Source: Hypomesus transpacificus (taxonomy: Eukaryota; Chordata; Actinopteri; Osmeriformes; Osmeridae). Taken from it: a stretch of 64,000 nt of DNA. The notes beneath the pieces were generated by a model. The model worked only from the letters and a program-made list of their open reading frames with translations, ran no database searches and was not told the origin of the DNA. Location of the stretch: assembly GCF_021917145.1 (NCBI RefSeq), contig NC_061066.1:7962257-8026256 (forward strand). The letters run 5' to 3'. Positions 44,968 to 58,575 of this stretch are shown in pieces (positions within the stretch are counted from its first letter, which is position 1; every line of letters starts with the position of its first letter). The position numbers and the translations under genes were made by a program.

Positions 44968-47900
44968 ATGTCTGCCTCGTACAAAGATAACCAGGAGGAC
45001 TGGATGACAGTCTGCTTCAAGTACCTCCTATTTGTCTTCAACTTCCTGTTTTGGGTGAGTACCAGCTAGGGGTGTGACACAGCGTGCCTGAAGCGCAGGT
45101 GCCCTTTGATATCTGTGGCATCCATCCTAATAATTACTGTCTGTCGTTGCGGTCTATTCTCTCCTATCAGCATAGCGATTCATCCCAAACAGAAGAGAGA
45201 GGGAAAGGAGGGAGGAGATTTAGTGAGGCAGAGAGATTGTAAAAAATGGACTTGGCTCAGATTAAATGTATTATTTAGGTCCTGCCTTTGTGGCAGTGAG
45301 GTACTCTGTATGAAGCCTCCTCTCAGGCAGGCTTGTTGGTTCAATATTTAATTTGACAGTTAGTTTGAAACACTGTGGATACTGAGCCCTCAGGCCTGAA
45401 AACTCTTCAGTCTACTGGGCACAGAGGCGGGACTGAGAAAGGCTCTGGAGAGCTTAAAGAGTGAACAGTGGGTGGAAAATAGGAATACAGAAATAGTCGG
45501 GAAAGACGATAGCCAGAAGATCGCTGCGTTTATCTCACTATGAAGAGTTTGAAGATATTTGGACCTTTTGCTGTGCCCTTCATCCTCTGGCCCTTTGTTG
45601 TTGGTTTAGAAACCCTGGAAGAACCCTTACCCCCTCTCCATACAGATTAAATGCCCTGATAATGATTAAAGATGTTCCTCAAATCGTTAACCATTGTTTT
45701 TCCTAGCTTGATTGAAGCACAGATCGACCCAAATAGAATCCCTGCTAAAACTCTTAAGTATATTTTAAGGATCAAATCTAATGGGGCTGTTGAGCTCTCG
45801 ACTGGTGCCCGTCTCCTGGCAGTGTGACCAAGGCCAGCCGGCTGGAACACTCAGTTGTTGTGTTGTTACAGGGGAAGGAAAAGGGATGGGACGATAACTG
45901 GCAGAAACTCTCTCAGGCATTTCCTGCACGTTCACCCTTGACAGTGATGGGAAAAACAGCGTAAGAACCCACCAGGACAATGCAACATCCAGGGGTGTGT
46001 CCGGGATTGGTTGCAGAGATTAATCATCGCGGTCTAGACAACACTTTGATCCCCGGCTCTCGTTGTGTCATATTTCTCTATTTGTCTCTCCCTCCCCCGC
46101 TCTCGGCATTGTATTCTCTTTGTCTCCCTTTTATTTTTGTTTGACCTTCCCTTTTATATTCTCTCTTCCCTTTCCCCGACCCTCTGTCTCTTTCTCTCTC
46201 TTTCTGTCAATCTCCACCTTCTCACTCCCTGTCCTTGCTGTTGTCTTGTTTGCCCTCTCATCTCCTCTACCCTCCAAACCACACATCTCTCCCTCCCTTC
46301 CCTCCCCTACAGGTGGGGGGTGTGGCGGTGCTGGGCGTGGGCGTGTGGACCCTGATAGAGAAGAGTGACTACCTGAGTCTGCTGGCCTCCAGCACCTTCG
46401 CTGTGTCGGCCTACATCCTCATCCTGGCCGGGGTCCTGGTCATGGTCACAGGCTTCCTGGGCTGCTGTGCTGTCATCAGGGAGCAGAGGAGCTGCCTGGC
46501 CACGGTGAGAGAGCCCTTCCTGGGCAGGGGGACTACTCTAGCTCCCTGGTTTCAGAAGGCCCCTGGGTCTTACGTTTTGGGGTTTAGGTGTGTTTGTGAA
46601 AAAAGAAAATGGAACATCTGCAGTCTTAGCCTAGCTTTCAACAGAATTAAACAAGATCGAGAACTTTCAATGACCTGGAAGCGTATAGTCTTAATATAAC
46701 AGAACGACTTAGTTTGTTCCACCTCAATCACACTCGCACACCTTTATCCACAAGACGCGTGTCTAATTTAAACCCTACCTCTGGCTCCTCCCTTCATAAC
46801 CCTCGCTCCACACCCCCTGACTCATAACCTCAATGAAGCCGGTCTCATGGACGGCCTCTCCTCTGCCAGATCTGTCTCTGCTGCAGTGTGTTCCTCAGCC
46901 TCTGGGGAGGCCGTGCACAGTACCTCTGGCTAACTGCTGTTAACTGACAAATGGTCTGACAAGGCCCTTACTGTCCTCATTCTTTTAAAGAGACAGAGGA
47001 GAGGAGAGTGCAGGCGGGAGGGGGGGGCAATGGCAGGACTATTTATAGAGCGGCCATCTAGGTGATAAATGAAGGGGAGGGAGGGAGGGGTGGGGGAGGG
47101 AGGGATGGGGTAAGGGGGGCATGGGGAAAGAAAGGTTGGGGGAGGTTGGGAGGAAAGGGTAGAGGATGTGGTTGGAATAAATTCAGGACAAAATGTGTTC
47201 TGTTAAAATTATGCATCAGGGAGTTGATCGGATATACTGTTGGAGTTGATAAGGGTATGGAGATGAAGTGTGTTTGTGGTTACTCTACTGTGTATTTACA
47301 TGTAGAGTTTGAGCTTCAACAGACCAGTACAGCAAGGTCTAATGGACACCGAACCAAAGGGTGTGAATAGTTTGAGATGGTGGGCGTTTGAGCCCTGCCA
47401 ACTGGATGCATGTCTGGATAAGTCTCAGTAACTGGTGTAGCGTTTAATGTTGCTTCTAATGATTGCTCCCCTTGCTGTTGTGCGACAGCAGTCTTCAGCA
47501 TCATTTGTTTTCCACCAGCGCAGCCTGGCTACATGTGAGGAGGCTGTCAGTGAGCAGCTGTCCCTCTGTCATGTCCCTCTGTCATGGCCCTCATTCATGT
47601 CCCTCTGCAATGTCCCTCTGCAATGTCCCTCTGCAATGTCCCTCTGTGAAGCATCGCTGTCAAACACTTCCTGTCCAGTCTCTCACTAATTAGCCACTCT
47701 GTGTGTGTGTGTTTGTGTTTAGTGTGTGTTTTGAAATGTGTGTGAGTGCAGAATGTTTGTTCTGTGTGTGTGTGTGTGTGTGTGTAAGGTTGTAGGTCTT
47801 GATCTGACGAGCTTGCCAAGCGCTAGTCTGTCAGTGTTGTGCTGCGTGGGCGAGCAGCGCTTGTTAGCTCTGCTGTTTTCAGAATATCCCCCTGCCTTTT

Positions 47901-50900
47901 TTGATGCATGTTTTTTTAAAACAAAACGCTTGTAGGAGAGAAAAAATGACTTCAGTGGCTTTTTTCCTTTTGCTTTGATAGTGGATGTTGATGAGGCCTG
48001 TGCAGTAATTTACTAATGAGGCAGCTAAGGCACTCCCTCAGATGATGGGTTATTTTGAGTCTGTCTCTTATAGAATACTAATAATGTTTGCCGTGTCATG
48101 CTCGCTGATTGACCTGTGTCGACCACACAGTCATTTATCATAAAGGATGCCATTTAATAAAGAATTACATTTATGTTCTATGTTACTTAACAGATCTAAT
48201 TTACGTCGATGTAATCGTGAGCGAGTTCGTTGGCTGTGTGATACTGGATTGCTTCGACACAATAACCCCTGAATGTGGAGTAATCTTTGATCATCTCCAT
48301 ATCAAAGCTGTTATGAATTCATGAATATTGCTGTGATTGTAGAGCTGCTGCTGTGAGGACAGAACATACTGTCTGAATGACCTTTCACCTTCTGCGTCCC
48401 TGTCATTCTGTTCCCAGGGAAACGGAGATGAGTTCCGTGTCAAACTCCTGATGCGTTTGACAGTCGACACCTTAAAAGGGCCATCGACTATCAAGCCCTC
48501 TTTCTCCATCCTTTCTCTCTCTCCATCTGTTCATCTCTTCATCATTCTCTCCGTTTGAAGTCATCCTCCTCTGAAAAACGCGTCTTGTGTCTGTCAGCGA
48601 CTCTTAGGCCGTCTCGCTTTTCCTCTTCTGTCTCCCAGTAATGGATGCGAAACAATGTGAGAGGAAGAAACATTGAAATCAGGATGTCACAATAAAACTG
48701 GCATTTTCCGAAAAGGGCGATGATGCGTGGTCGTGATGTTCTGAAGGGTGACCGTTGGAAAGAAAGGTTCTATTGATCTGTTTCCTGTGTTCTGTATGTT
48801 GATACTACAGTTATTTACCATTTCACTTTCTCCCCCCTCCCTTCCTCCTCGCTCGCTCGCTCTCTCTGCCTCTCTCGCTCTCTCTGCCTCTCTCTCTCTC
48901 TGCCTCTCTCTCTCTCTGCCTCTCTCTCTCTCTCTGCAGTACTTCTCCTGCCTGCTGCTGATCTTCCTGATTGAGTTGGTGGCTGGAGTCCTGGCCTATG
49001 TGTACTACCAGCGGGTGAGTCACAGCTGTATCCCTCCCTCTCTCTCTTCTCCCCCTCCCCCCCTCTCCGCGTTATATTCTCTTTGTCTCCCTTTTATTTT
49101 AGTTTGACCTTCCCTTTTATATTCTCTCTTTTCCCTCTCCCCTCCCCGACCCTATGTCTTTCTCTCTCTCTCTCTTTCTGTCAATCTCCACCTTCTCACT
49201 CCCTGTCCTTGGTGTTGTCTTGTTTGCCCTCTCATCTCCTCCACCCTCCAAACTCAATTTTTCAATTCAATTTAGCTTTATTAGCACGACAGTCATTACA
49301 ACCGTATTGCCAAAGCAAGAGGCACAACAACAGACAACCATACATCAACAACACCATTCAAAAACAACATAAGGAACGACAGTCAGTATTTTCCGGAACA
49401 TGTGGTAACAGCAAAGTGTCAAGAACAGAAAACGACAAATCAAAACAAAAACAACCCAAGTAAATAGCTACATTTAGATGGACAACACATATTAAAGCAA
49501 TATAGTGCGAGTGGGGTTGTTGAGGAATATACCACGGGTGGTGTTCGGCCGTAGCCACCGAGGCTGAGTGGCGTAGGCAACAACAGAACAACTCGAAAAA
49601 ACCCAATTGTTTTATATTACACATTTTACACCATTCTCTCTCCACATCTCATCTGTGTTCCCCCTGTGTTCTGCTATTCCGTCCTCTTCTCCAGTCATCT
49701 GCTTGTCCTGTCTCTTGGATCCACACTGTCACACACCCTTTCTTCTCTTCCCTGTCCTACATACCTCCCCTCCACACCCTGTGAAACCTCCTCTCCTCTC
49801 AGAAGCCTGGCTTCTGCAGAGCTGGATAACGACCCATTCATTTGAATCAGGTGTGTTGGAGCAGGGAAACATCTAAAACATGCAGGACAGGGGGTCCCTG
49901 AGGACCAGGGTTGGGAACCACTGTTCTAGTTGGTGTATCTGGGTGACTCAGCTCTCGAGACACCACCCCACACCCCCTCACACACACCCCCCCCCACACA
50001 CCCCCCCACACACACCCCCACACACCCCCCACACCCCCCACACACCCCCCCCACACCCCCCCACACACTTCACTCTCCAGGGATCCTCAGTTGAGTCCTT
50101 CTTATCTCCGATACGTCTGCCTGTCACTCTACTTCCAGTCAAAAGAAAGAAAAGCGTAGCAATATCCTCTGTCTACCGCCCTCATTCATCTTGATGGATA
50201 TAGAGTGGAGCTGCAGATTAGATCCATTTAAAGATAAGAACATACACACACACACACAGGCCTTCAGTGACACAATCACCCCTGATTTCATATATCATCT
50301 GTTCTCGCTCTTTACAGCCACAGACACACACACCACACACACGGACACACACATCCTCTCACGTCGCCCCTCTCTCCCTCCCAGCTCAGCGAGGAGCTGA
50401 AGCTGAATCTGAACCAGACCATGACGGAGAACTACGCTCAGCCTGGGAAGGACTCCATCACTCTGGCCGTGGACAGGCTACAGCAGGACGTAAGGACTAC
50501 ACTTCCCACAATCCCTCAGAAGTCACAATGGTTTAATCATTAAACTTTAATGCCTTCACATAGACCCTCATAACCATCTCTACACTGTAGCACACATCAC
50601 TGTCCTACTATGCGAACCACCAACATTATATTTGTTACAGGAAAGACTGTGTTGTTTCAACAAGTGATTCAGATTTTGGTCTGTCCTGTAGTTCAAGTGC
50701 TGTGGCAGCAACAACTCTTATGATTGGCTGCACAGCGTGTACGTGACCTCACAGGAGAAGGAAGGCAGGCTGGTTCCTGACAGCTGCTGTAAGACCATCA
50801 CTCCTCTATGTGGAAGGAGAGACCACCCATCCAACATCTACAAGGTGGAGGTGTGTACGATGGATGGATGGATAAATATCTGATATCTACAAGGTGGAGG

Positions 50901-53900
50901 TGTGTACGATGGATGGATGGGTAGATAAACATCCAACATCTACAAAGTGGAGGTGTGTACGATGGATGGATAAATATCTGATATCTACAAGGTGGAGGTG
51001 TGTACGATGGATGGATGGGTAGATAAACATCCAACATCTACAAAGTGGAGGTGTGTACGATGGATGGATAAACATCTGATATCTACAAGGTGGAGGAATG
51101 TACGATGGATAGATACATATCTGATATCTACAAGGTGGAGATGTGATGTATGCATGACATTTAGTCATTTAGCAGACGCTCTTATCCAGAGCGACTTACA
51201 GTAAGTACAGGGACATTCCCCCCGAGGCAAGTAGGGTGAAGTGCCTTGCCCAGGGACACAACGTCATTTGGCACGGCCGGGAATTGATCCGGCAACCTTC
51301 TGATAACTAGCCCGATTCCCTGATCGCTCAGCCACCTGACTTCCTATGTAGGGATAGATGCTTGGAGAGATCAACAAGTGTCCTTTATGAAGATAAAAGG
51401 ATGCTATATCGATGTTCTCTACCATTGAGCTGCAGTGGCTGAAGAGAAACATCTCTACTAAGATGGAACAGGATATTAATGTTTAAGACCTTTCTGGTCA
51501 TTGCTAATGGATCCTAACTCATCCGAACCCATCGGATCACAGTGTGGAGTTGCTTTTAGAGCCATCTGCCTTTTCCACAGCAGAGGAAGTGTCTTAATGA
51601 AATATATCACAGACCAGAGACGTTTGATATTATTTCAACCACGAGCAGTCTTTAATGTAATCTTTAATGTATCGTGTTTCATCTGGGTCTGTACCGCTGA
51701 GTAAACCTCTCCCTTTCCTTTGTGTTTTTGTAAAACTCAAACAAGATTGGCGCGTAAGTAGGATGAGAAGTGAGACAGCGTTGGGTTTGCCAGGCTGACT
51801 TGATACTTGGCTCCAACAGTGTACGCTCTCCGGGGAAATGAAGAAAAGGTTTTGAGGTGTCGCTGCTTTTTATCTCTGACACCCAGAACTGGGGAAGACG
51901 TAGTCTCTTTCAGACGTCTCCAGTTCACCCACTCGCCACTCCTCAGCCCGTTTAGAGGGGGGAAACTAAAGTGAACCTCTCCTCGATAAAACTCTTCCAG
52001 CCCACGATTTAAGGACGGTGCTCAAATATGTACTCGTCAGAAGTTGTCTCATCTCACTCCCCCACTCTCAAAGTTTTGCCTCACCTGTCTGAAACGTCTG
52101 AAAGGTTTTTGTTCCTGTTGTTGAGTGAGGTGGAACATCTGCAGGTTAATGTGTCACTACCTCCTGCTGTGTGGAAACGCCCCACGCTAGACTAGAGGTG
52201 AAAGGTGCTCTGTTCACCTGGACTAGAATCTCACATGAGTAGCAAAAGCCAAGTAGGAATCAACTGGAGGAATGCACTTCAACACAAAGGAAACTAGGAG
52301 GTTACTGAGTTTCTCTCTCTCTCTCTTTCTATCCCTCTCTCCCTCTCTTTGTCTGTCTCTGTTCCCCTCTCTCCCTCCCTCTCTCCCTGCCTCTCTCCTT
52401 CTCTCCATACTCTGGCATTAGAAACTGCCCCCTGAGAGCCTGAACCTAATGGAACACACACTTTTCTCCCCTGAAGCGCTGAAAGCCCTTTATTATGTTG
52501 AAGCTGATTTGCCGCAGTGTCGCGTCTCTCCTTTCATACACACACACACACACACACACTGCATGTCAAGCTGACCTGCTGTCATTTTGATATGGTTTAT
52601 ATCTGATAGCTTCAAAATAGGGATTGTATGTGTTTTGTGGAAGTGGACTCCTGACCTTTGTCCTACAGGGGGGCTGTATCACCAAGCTGGAGCAGTTCCT
52701 GACGGATCACCTGCTGATCATCGGCGCGGTGGGCATCGGCGTAGCCTGTCTGCAGGTAGGCCCTCCTCCACATCCACACACCTGGACAGGCACGGGCTGG
52801 GGCTCACCAAGGTTTCTAGTTTGAACGATGGCTGCTGCTCTGTCCTTCATACGGCTGAATGAAGCCTGGGATCAGCGAGAGACAGGGAGAGAGCTTGTGT
52901 AAGCGCAGCGAGACTGGCCTTTCCATTTCCCAAAATGCACCCATTCAGTCCTGACACGGGTCAGAGCAGAACGCCACGAATGCACTCCTGTCTGTCCGTT
53001 CCTGTCTCTGGGCTGTTATCTGATTCCACTCAGGTCTGTTATTAAATTTACCTTCAGTCCAGAGCTCTTAAGCCATGATTCCTGGGCCCCATTGAAGATG
53101 TCTGGAAACGTTTACTTTCTCCCTCCCATCGAGCAAGGCTCTGCCCCTGTCCTTTCTTTCTCTCTTTCTGTCTCTACCTTATCTGTCCTTCCCTCTCTCT
53201 TGATCTCCCTCTCTCTCCCTCCTCAAAAGGTTTGTAATAATTCAGGAAATGGGACGGTTGCACTCCAGCTAGCATCGACCTGTTCCGTGAAGCAAGGTCT
53301 CACGTAAACCTCCCGAGCCGTATCGATCCCTGTGGCCCATCCCCAGCTCAGCTGTCTGACAGAGCTCAGCTGGGTGAAGGTTGCTCCCTCTGTCAGAGCT
53401 CAGCTGGGTGAAGGTTGCTCCCTCTGACAGGAGCCATGCTGCTGTTCATGGATGGTTTGTGGAGGGTCAGAAATATCACAGCCTTCCTAAAGATGTGGGA
53501 GTTACAGCCACACCTGGTGACAGGAAGACGGCCTTCCACACTTCCTTTGAAAACTCCCTACTGGGGATTTTGTGGGGTCGCATACAATGTAGCCCCCACT
53601 GAAACAATCATTTTAATGTTAGTTCCGACCTTTGTGTTCCACCAGTATTCCCAGAGCCCAGCTGCTTCAACCAATGAAATTCCACTTGCAAGTCAGTCAT
53701 TTGATCGTGTCACCCTGGTAACTGTTGACATGGGGATGTCGGACTAAAACATTTCATTAACAGGAAACCACTCCCTTAGAAATCCTTTGTTTGTGACTTA
53801 ACGTTCCTCTGCATGCATTATTACACACACAAAATAACCAAATACACAATGAGGTCTGTTAAGAGAGCTTATTTGATCGAACTGATTTAGTTCCCATGTG

Positions 53901-54522
53901 TGTTAAGGTTGTCTTGACTGATGGCCTGTTTATATCATCTTAGATGCTCAAGAGGCTTCCTGCTCTGGGGTTTCACTTTAATGTATGTCACTTCCTGTCA
54001 GTTATTAATGTCCGTTCGTCTTGTATTCCTCTCGTCGTAACTTTTGAATCAAATTGTGTGGTTTTTTTTTCTGTTTCTTTGTTGTCCTTCAGTTTTTCCT
54101 CCCTCTCCTGTGTGCCACACTAACTGTCCTTTGGTGTGTGTGCCTGTGTGTGCGCCTGCCTGTGTGTGTGTGTGCGCCTGCCTGTGTGTGTGTGTGTGCC
54201 TGTGTGTGTGCCTGTGTGTGCGCCTGCCTGTGTGTGTGTGTGTGTGCGCCTGCCTGTGTGTGTGTGTGCGCCTGTGTGTGTGCCTGTGTGTGCGCCTGCC
54301 TGTGTGTGTGTGTGTGCCTGTGTGCCTGCCTGTGTGTGTGTGTGCCTGTGTGCCTGCCTGTGTGTGTGTGTGTGTGTGCCTGTGTGTGTGCCTGTGTGTG
54401 CGCCTGCCTGTGTGTGTGTGTGTGTGTGTGGTACTACACTCCTGCAGCTGGCTGGGGCAGTGTTGACGGGCTGCTTTATCTATCTGCTCTATAAAGAAGA
54501 GGAAGACTTCTCAGCCGTGTGA
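44968..54522 (+). CDS. tspan11: Tetraspanin-11-like (TSPAN11) four-pass membrane protein
   Basis: Tetraspanins organise membrane microdomains with integrins and other partners; the closest relatives are TSPAN11 and CD151. Coding exons: 44968-45054, 46313-46504, 48940-49014, 50385-50489, 50692-50850, 52669-52755, 54448-54522; 780 nt, 259 aa (human TSPAN11 253). TM1 is [22 protein letters not shown]2 [22 protein letters not shown]3 [21 protein letters not shown]4 spans [20 protein letters not shown]. The large loop has CCG, SCCK and further cysteines (PLC, GGC). Possible N-glycosylation sites are NQT and NNS. Juxtamembrane cysteines suit palmitoylation. ASSTFA and [17 protein letters not shown] favour TSPAN11 over CD151. 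A candidate non-coding first exon ends at a GTAAGT donor at 42908; the coding exon 1 acceptor is at 44951. The exon 5 donor adjoins a tandem array made from this exon edge. AATAAA at 57035-57040 may end a long 3' UTR. Confidence 0.9.
46069..46275. repeat. Intronic duplication, copy A (tspan11 intron 1)
   Basis: About 190 bp (CTCTTTGTCTCCCTTTTATT through CCTCTACCCTCCAAAC) is repeated with few changes at 49068-49255. Copy A ends about 35 bp before the exon 2 acceptor and may supply its pyrimidine tract. Confidence 0.8.
47040..47165. repeat. G-rich tract in tspan11 intron 2, G-quadruplex candidate
   Basis: Runs of GGGG, GGG and GGGGG separated by single A or T bases on the coding strand, suited to G-quadruplex formation in DNA or the nascent RNA. 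Confidence 0.7.
47579..47650. repeat. 15-bp tandem repeat in tspan11 intron 2
   Basis: About five units of ATGTCCCTCTGCA, the last ones diverged. Confidence 0.7.
49068..49255. repeat. Intronic duplication, copy B (tspan11 intron 3)
   Basis: Second copy of the 46069-46275 segment, starting about 50 bp after the exon 3 donor. It is directly followed by a different interspersed repeat beginning TTCAATTCAATTTAGCTTTA, a common teleost LINE-like 3' end. Confidence 0.8.
49810..49924. mobile_element. hAT-type MITE, copy 3, right half only
   Basis: Carries the right half of the palindromic element (TCATTTGAATCAGGTGTGTT through GAGGACCAGGGTTGGGAACC) with a good right end ACCACTG. The left half is missing. 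Confidence 0.75.
50835..51145. repeat. Minisatellite made from the tspan11 exon 5 donor
   Basis: The native exon end ATCTACAAGGTGGAG|GTGTGT is followed by six more copies (near 50884, 50937, 50982, 51035, 51079, 51125) joined by GATGGATGGAT spacers. Two of them also carry CCAAC before ATCTAC, matching the exon further upstream. Four of the six keep an intact GAGGTGTGT donor. Confidence 0.9.
51156..51342 (-). mobile_element. tRNA-derived SINE, copy 5 (reverse)
   Basis: Reverse copy: GACATTTAGTCATTTAGCAG tail first, head complement ending GCTCAGCCACCTGAC. It abuts the end of the exon 5 donor array in tspan11 intron 5. Confidence 0.8.
53355..53432. repeat. 42-bp-class tandem duplication in tspan11 intron 6
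   Basis: Two copies of GAGCTCAGCTGGGTGAAGGT plus TGCTCCCTCTG, followed by TCAGAG or ACAGG. Confidence 0.75.
54130..54432. repeat. (TG)n-rich minisatellite before tspan11 exon 7
   Basis: GTGTGTGTGTGCGCCTGCCT-type units repeated for about 300 bp, ending 15 bp before the exon 7 acceptor (54447). Cys/Val frames across it are artefacts. Confidence 0.9.
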
Positions 54523-57500
54523 TTGGCTAGCCTCTGTTTGGTCCCTGCTCAACCGGGACAGGACAAGGTCGGAGTGCATTGTGGGAACTGTCGTTCTTTA
54601 TTGCCTGTCTGCATGCTCAGACCCCCTGCGACTGTGCTTTGCGTTGTGGTGTTGTGCGTGTGTTGGCATGTGTTCTCTCTGTGGTAAGCACTGCCTGTCT
54701 CTCACACAGGGCCACCCCATCGCTGCAGTGAGCTGTGCAGTAACTTGCTTGTGTCCATACTCAATGCTGTATGACTGTCTGGCTCAATAGGCTTTGATAA
54801 CAGTATTCACTTTGTCTTTGATGGGAAAGTCAGAGAAATAATGAGTAGAGCAAACTGGATTCAGTCGTAGCAGAGGAAGCTGTGATGGGTCACTTTCAGT
54901 ACCAATAGGGCTTCTCTCATTGGCCAGAGTTTGTTATTTCCTTCTGCCTTGCTCCTTGGTAGCTTTGTAGACTAGCTTAGATTTGTTGTGCGCGATAGCC
55001 AGGAAATGACAAAAGGCACGCAATGACAAGAAATAATATTGATCACGCCCCCAAATAAGGTTTATAACTAAAGTAACAAGCCTGGCCTGAATGTATAAAG
55101 TAGAGATGTGATATGTCGGCCTCTTATCCAAACAAACCGTCCCCCCCCCCCCTCCTTGACCCAGTTTCACTTCTCAAAGCCCACAAAGTATTGATTGGAA
55201 TTTAAATGATAGAAACTTTTTTTAAGCGAGCTGAGTCACCAAAAGAGTAAGATTCAGTCTTTGTTAGCGCTTTGATTCATGGACACAATTCTCCCTCTCT
55301 TGACAACCTGTTCCTCTGTAATCAGTTATCTGAATTATTGAGCAACACTCTCGTTGAATGGCACGTCGTTTTGGGGGGAAATCATTTTCTACCGATTACA
55401 TTTGGATATAAACGAATGACCGTTCAGTTGACTGTCCCTCTGCAGGGTGTGGTTGCTGGCAGGGTGTCTGTGTCAGTTGACAGTTGAGGATTGAGTTTGT
55501 CCTTGACTCCTCCAATGTCCTCTCCTCTCCTCAGCTGCCTCCTGGACTTCAACAGAATTCCAGACAGTATTATGAGGAGGACATGGACTGTATTTGTATC
55601 TAGGTGACAGATTTGGTAGAAGTCATGCGGCCACTTGAGTCCACTAGTTTACCTCAGTTATGAAGCCTGAGGAGTGAAGTCCAGTTTCAGGTTGAAGAGG
55701 TGTGGCTGTTATGAAACTTAGTTGAGTACACAAACTCTGACACTGGGCTATCGTCCTGCTTTCAAACGTGTCATTCGCATGAAGCCTTCCCTCCTCAAAT
55801 GTAACAAACAAATCCTCTTCTGCTCTTTTTATTCCCTGTACCACTGCAGCATAATCCAGTATTTCATCCTAATCTTTCCTGCAGCCTAATCATATGATCT
55901 CATTTATGGATTACTGGATTAGCCTTTTGAGGTTGTTGGAACTTCCTCAGAGGGAAAATGGCTAAACGAGGATTTGTGAGGAGATTATCTTTCCAACAGG
56001 GGCCACAGAGGGAGTGGTAGCATTCAGTGTTTGCCTCGTTCTTTACCCCTGCACACGCATGCTCACTGTCACACACACGCAGCCAAACAGGCGCATGCTC
56101 ACATGCAAGCATGCAGTTAAGTCACACACAAACACATACACACACAACCCATCACTGCTGCTACGGCGACCGCATGTCACCGTGTCTCCCATAGTAACCA
56201 AACACTACTACCCCATCATCCCACCAACTCCTCCCCCTTCTCAGCAATCAGGCTTCCTCTTTGCTGTCATGGAGATTGCCCTTTCTCTTACACTTACAAC
56301 CCTGTGTGTGTGTGTCATAGATCTGTGGGATGGTGTTTACCTGCTGCCTGCACAGAAGGATCAGGATGGACCCTTACTGAACCCCCGGTCTGACGGAGCC
56401 CCTTGCCTGCTGCACTCCCATAGTAGTCGTGAACTTTGACCCTGTGACCTTATTGGCCTTGGCTGACCAAACACCCCCTGTGTGACCCTGCCATAGAGTA
56501 AATCCAAACACGATCACGTTGTGGAGTGGAGCTTTTATCATTATAGAATTCTCTGCTACTGAATATACATTGACTCCCACTGTCCTCCCTGGCAGCAGTG
56601 AGTTATATCCAAGCAATGTGGAGACGCATGCTTTTCTCTGAACTGGAAACCGTCCTGCTGTGAATCAAGGGCGTCTTTTAATGGAGCATCAATCTGGCTC
56701 ATGGTAATGTGCGGTAGTGGACTGGTCTATAGCGTGTAACGACTGCTGCTTGTGAATGCTGGGTGGTTCTTTACAGTACCGTGTGAATACCACAGAGTGC
56801 CTCGACAGGTTATACTGAATAGAAGTACGTCTCTTTGATTGTATTTCATTGTAATGTCAAATCCACAAAGGGAGCTTTTTCGTAATACAATATTTGAATT
56901 ATATTGCTGGAATTTGTATTAACTAGTCAACATCAAACTTGAAATGGGGAACAATGTTCTTTGATGAAAATATATAACAGAAGATATATTTGACCAGACT
57001 ATAGCTAGTGAGAATGTAACTTTACTGGATTATTAATAAAGCACTGACATTTTATTTTTACATTTTAACTGACACATTTTGCATCTTGACTATCTTATAA
57101 CTGTCAGTTAGAGATGTAAGTGTACAGTAAGACCATCAACAGTCTTGGAGTTACCTTGGAAGACCAAATACCATTAACATTTTCCCATCCACATTCGTTC
57201 TCCAGAACCTTTGGAACATTCCAGAATTGTTGGGGTGTACAACTTAACCCTCCAAATATGTCCTGTGAGATGAAACATTCCCAACATTGTAGATCATGCA
57301 GCAAATACTGAACATTTGGTTATTTTAAATAGGTTAGATTTTTTGGCCTTCCATCTGAGAGAGGTCAGGTCTGCTGTCTGACTACACTAACACTCCATCT
57401 AGTGGTCATCCAGGGTTTCACACCTGTGAGGTTCCTAACATGATGCTGGTGTAAACTCCAAATCTAAATACTAAGTTGTCCTTTCTTACCTGACCTCAAG

Positions 57501-58575
57501 AAGCAAATGTACCTTACAGATGTTATTAGTTAGCTGATGCTTTAATGAGTATTCCTCTTAACCCTGCAAGACCTGGTTTAAAATTACAACATCACTTTTA
57601 GCTCTCCAAAAAACACATTTGCTAATTATTATTCTTTTGACTAAATTTACATAGCCGATGGGACCTATTGTCTTGCCTTGCAATGCCATTGGATAAATGT
57701 GGTCTTTCTAAAAAAGATATTAGCAATTAAAGAGCTAAAAGTGACGTAATTTTACACCCAGTGGTCTTACAGGGACTTGCCGTGTGTTTGATTTACAGAG
57801 ACTAGGGGGGTCACTGTCGTTTCGATGCTACCATCCTCATTAACTACATATGGAATTTCCTCTTGCTTGATAACAGCTCTTACATGAATATCCATTACCA
57901 TCAATATGCAATCGTTTCGTGTGTATGCATACTACTGTACATGCCGCAGTGATGATCTCATAGAAGTGTTATTTTTGATGACCTCTTGCCCGAATGCAGA
58001 TGCCTTATTAATGAACAGGGTTATGAGTAAACAGATGTTGGAAATTCATACTTTTTAAGAATGTTTGTCTAACATCCTGGAATAGCACGTGCTTCTGACT
58101 GATCTCTTAAATATATTCATTGATGTGAAACTACATTTGTCTTAATTTTGTATGGGCTAAATAAATATGACTATATTACAGTTTTGTCTGTCTAAAATGT
58201 ATTTGAATGGTGTAGCCATTAGACTGAACTCTGTCAATAACGGAACACACTGTCCTACTCCATACCACACCACACATACCTGAGACTGGTCCTATTTTAT
58301 CACACATCAAGAATGCACTGTGTGATTGACCTTCTCCATGTAACCATGGTTGTTTGACTCCATTAGACATCAGTTATAGTAAATGTCAATCGACAGGATG
58401 TGGCAGAGTCTGTTCCTCCACTCCTTTAACCCCATCGAGCCTTTCCAGTCCACCTGTGTGTGTTTGTGTGTTGATGTTCCTCACGTGCCTCAGCAGGATG
58501 ATGTAACACTTTGGGGCGAAGATGCAGACCAGGAGTCCCTAACAGGAGGCCAGGATGGCTCACGTGTGTGTGTGT
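54523..58575. other. tspan11 3' flank, probable long 3' UTR
   Basis: No coding exon recognised. AATAAA at 57035-57040 and AATAAA near 58160 are possible poly(A) signals for tspan11. The sequence is largely non-repetitive. Confidence 0.35.

Noticed and set aside
54044..54522. Cys/Val-rich frame of 140 codons joined to tspan11 exon 7
   Set aside because: It is the (TG)n array; only the part after the acceptor at 54447 matches a tetraspanin.
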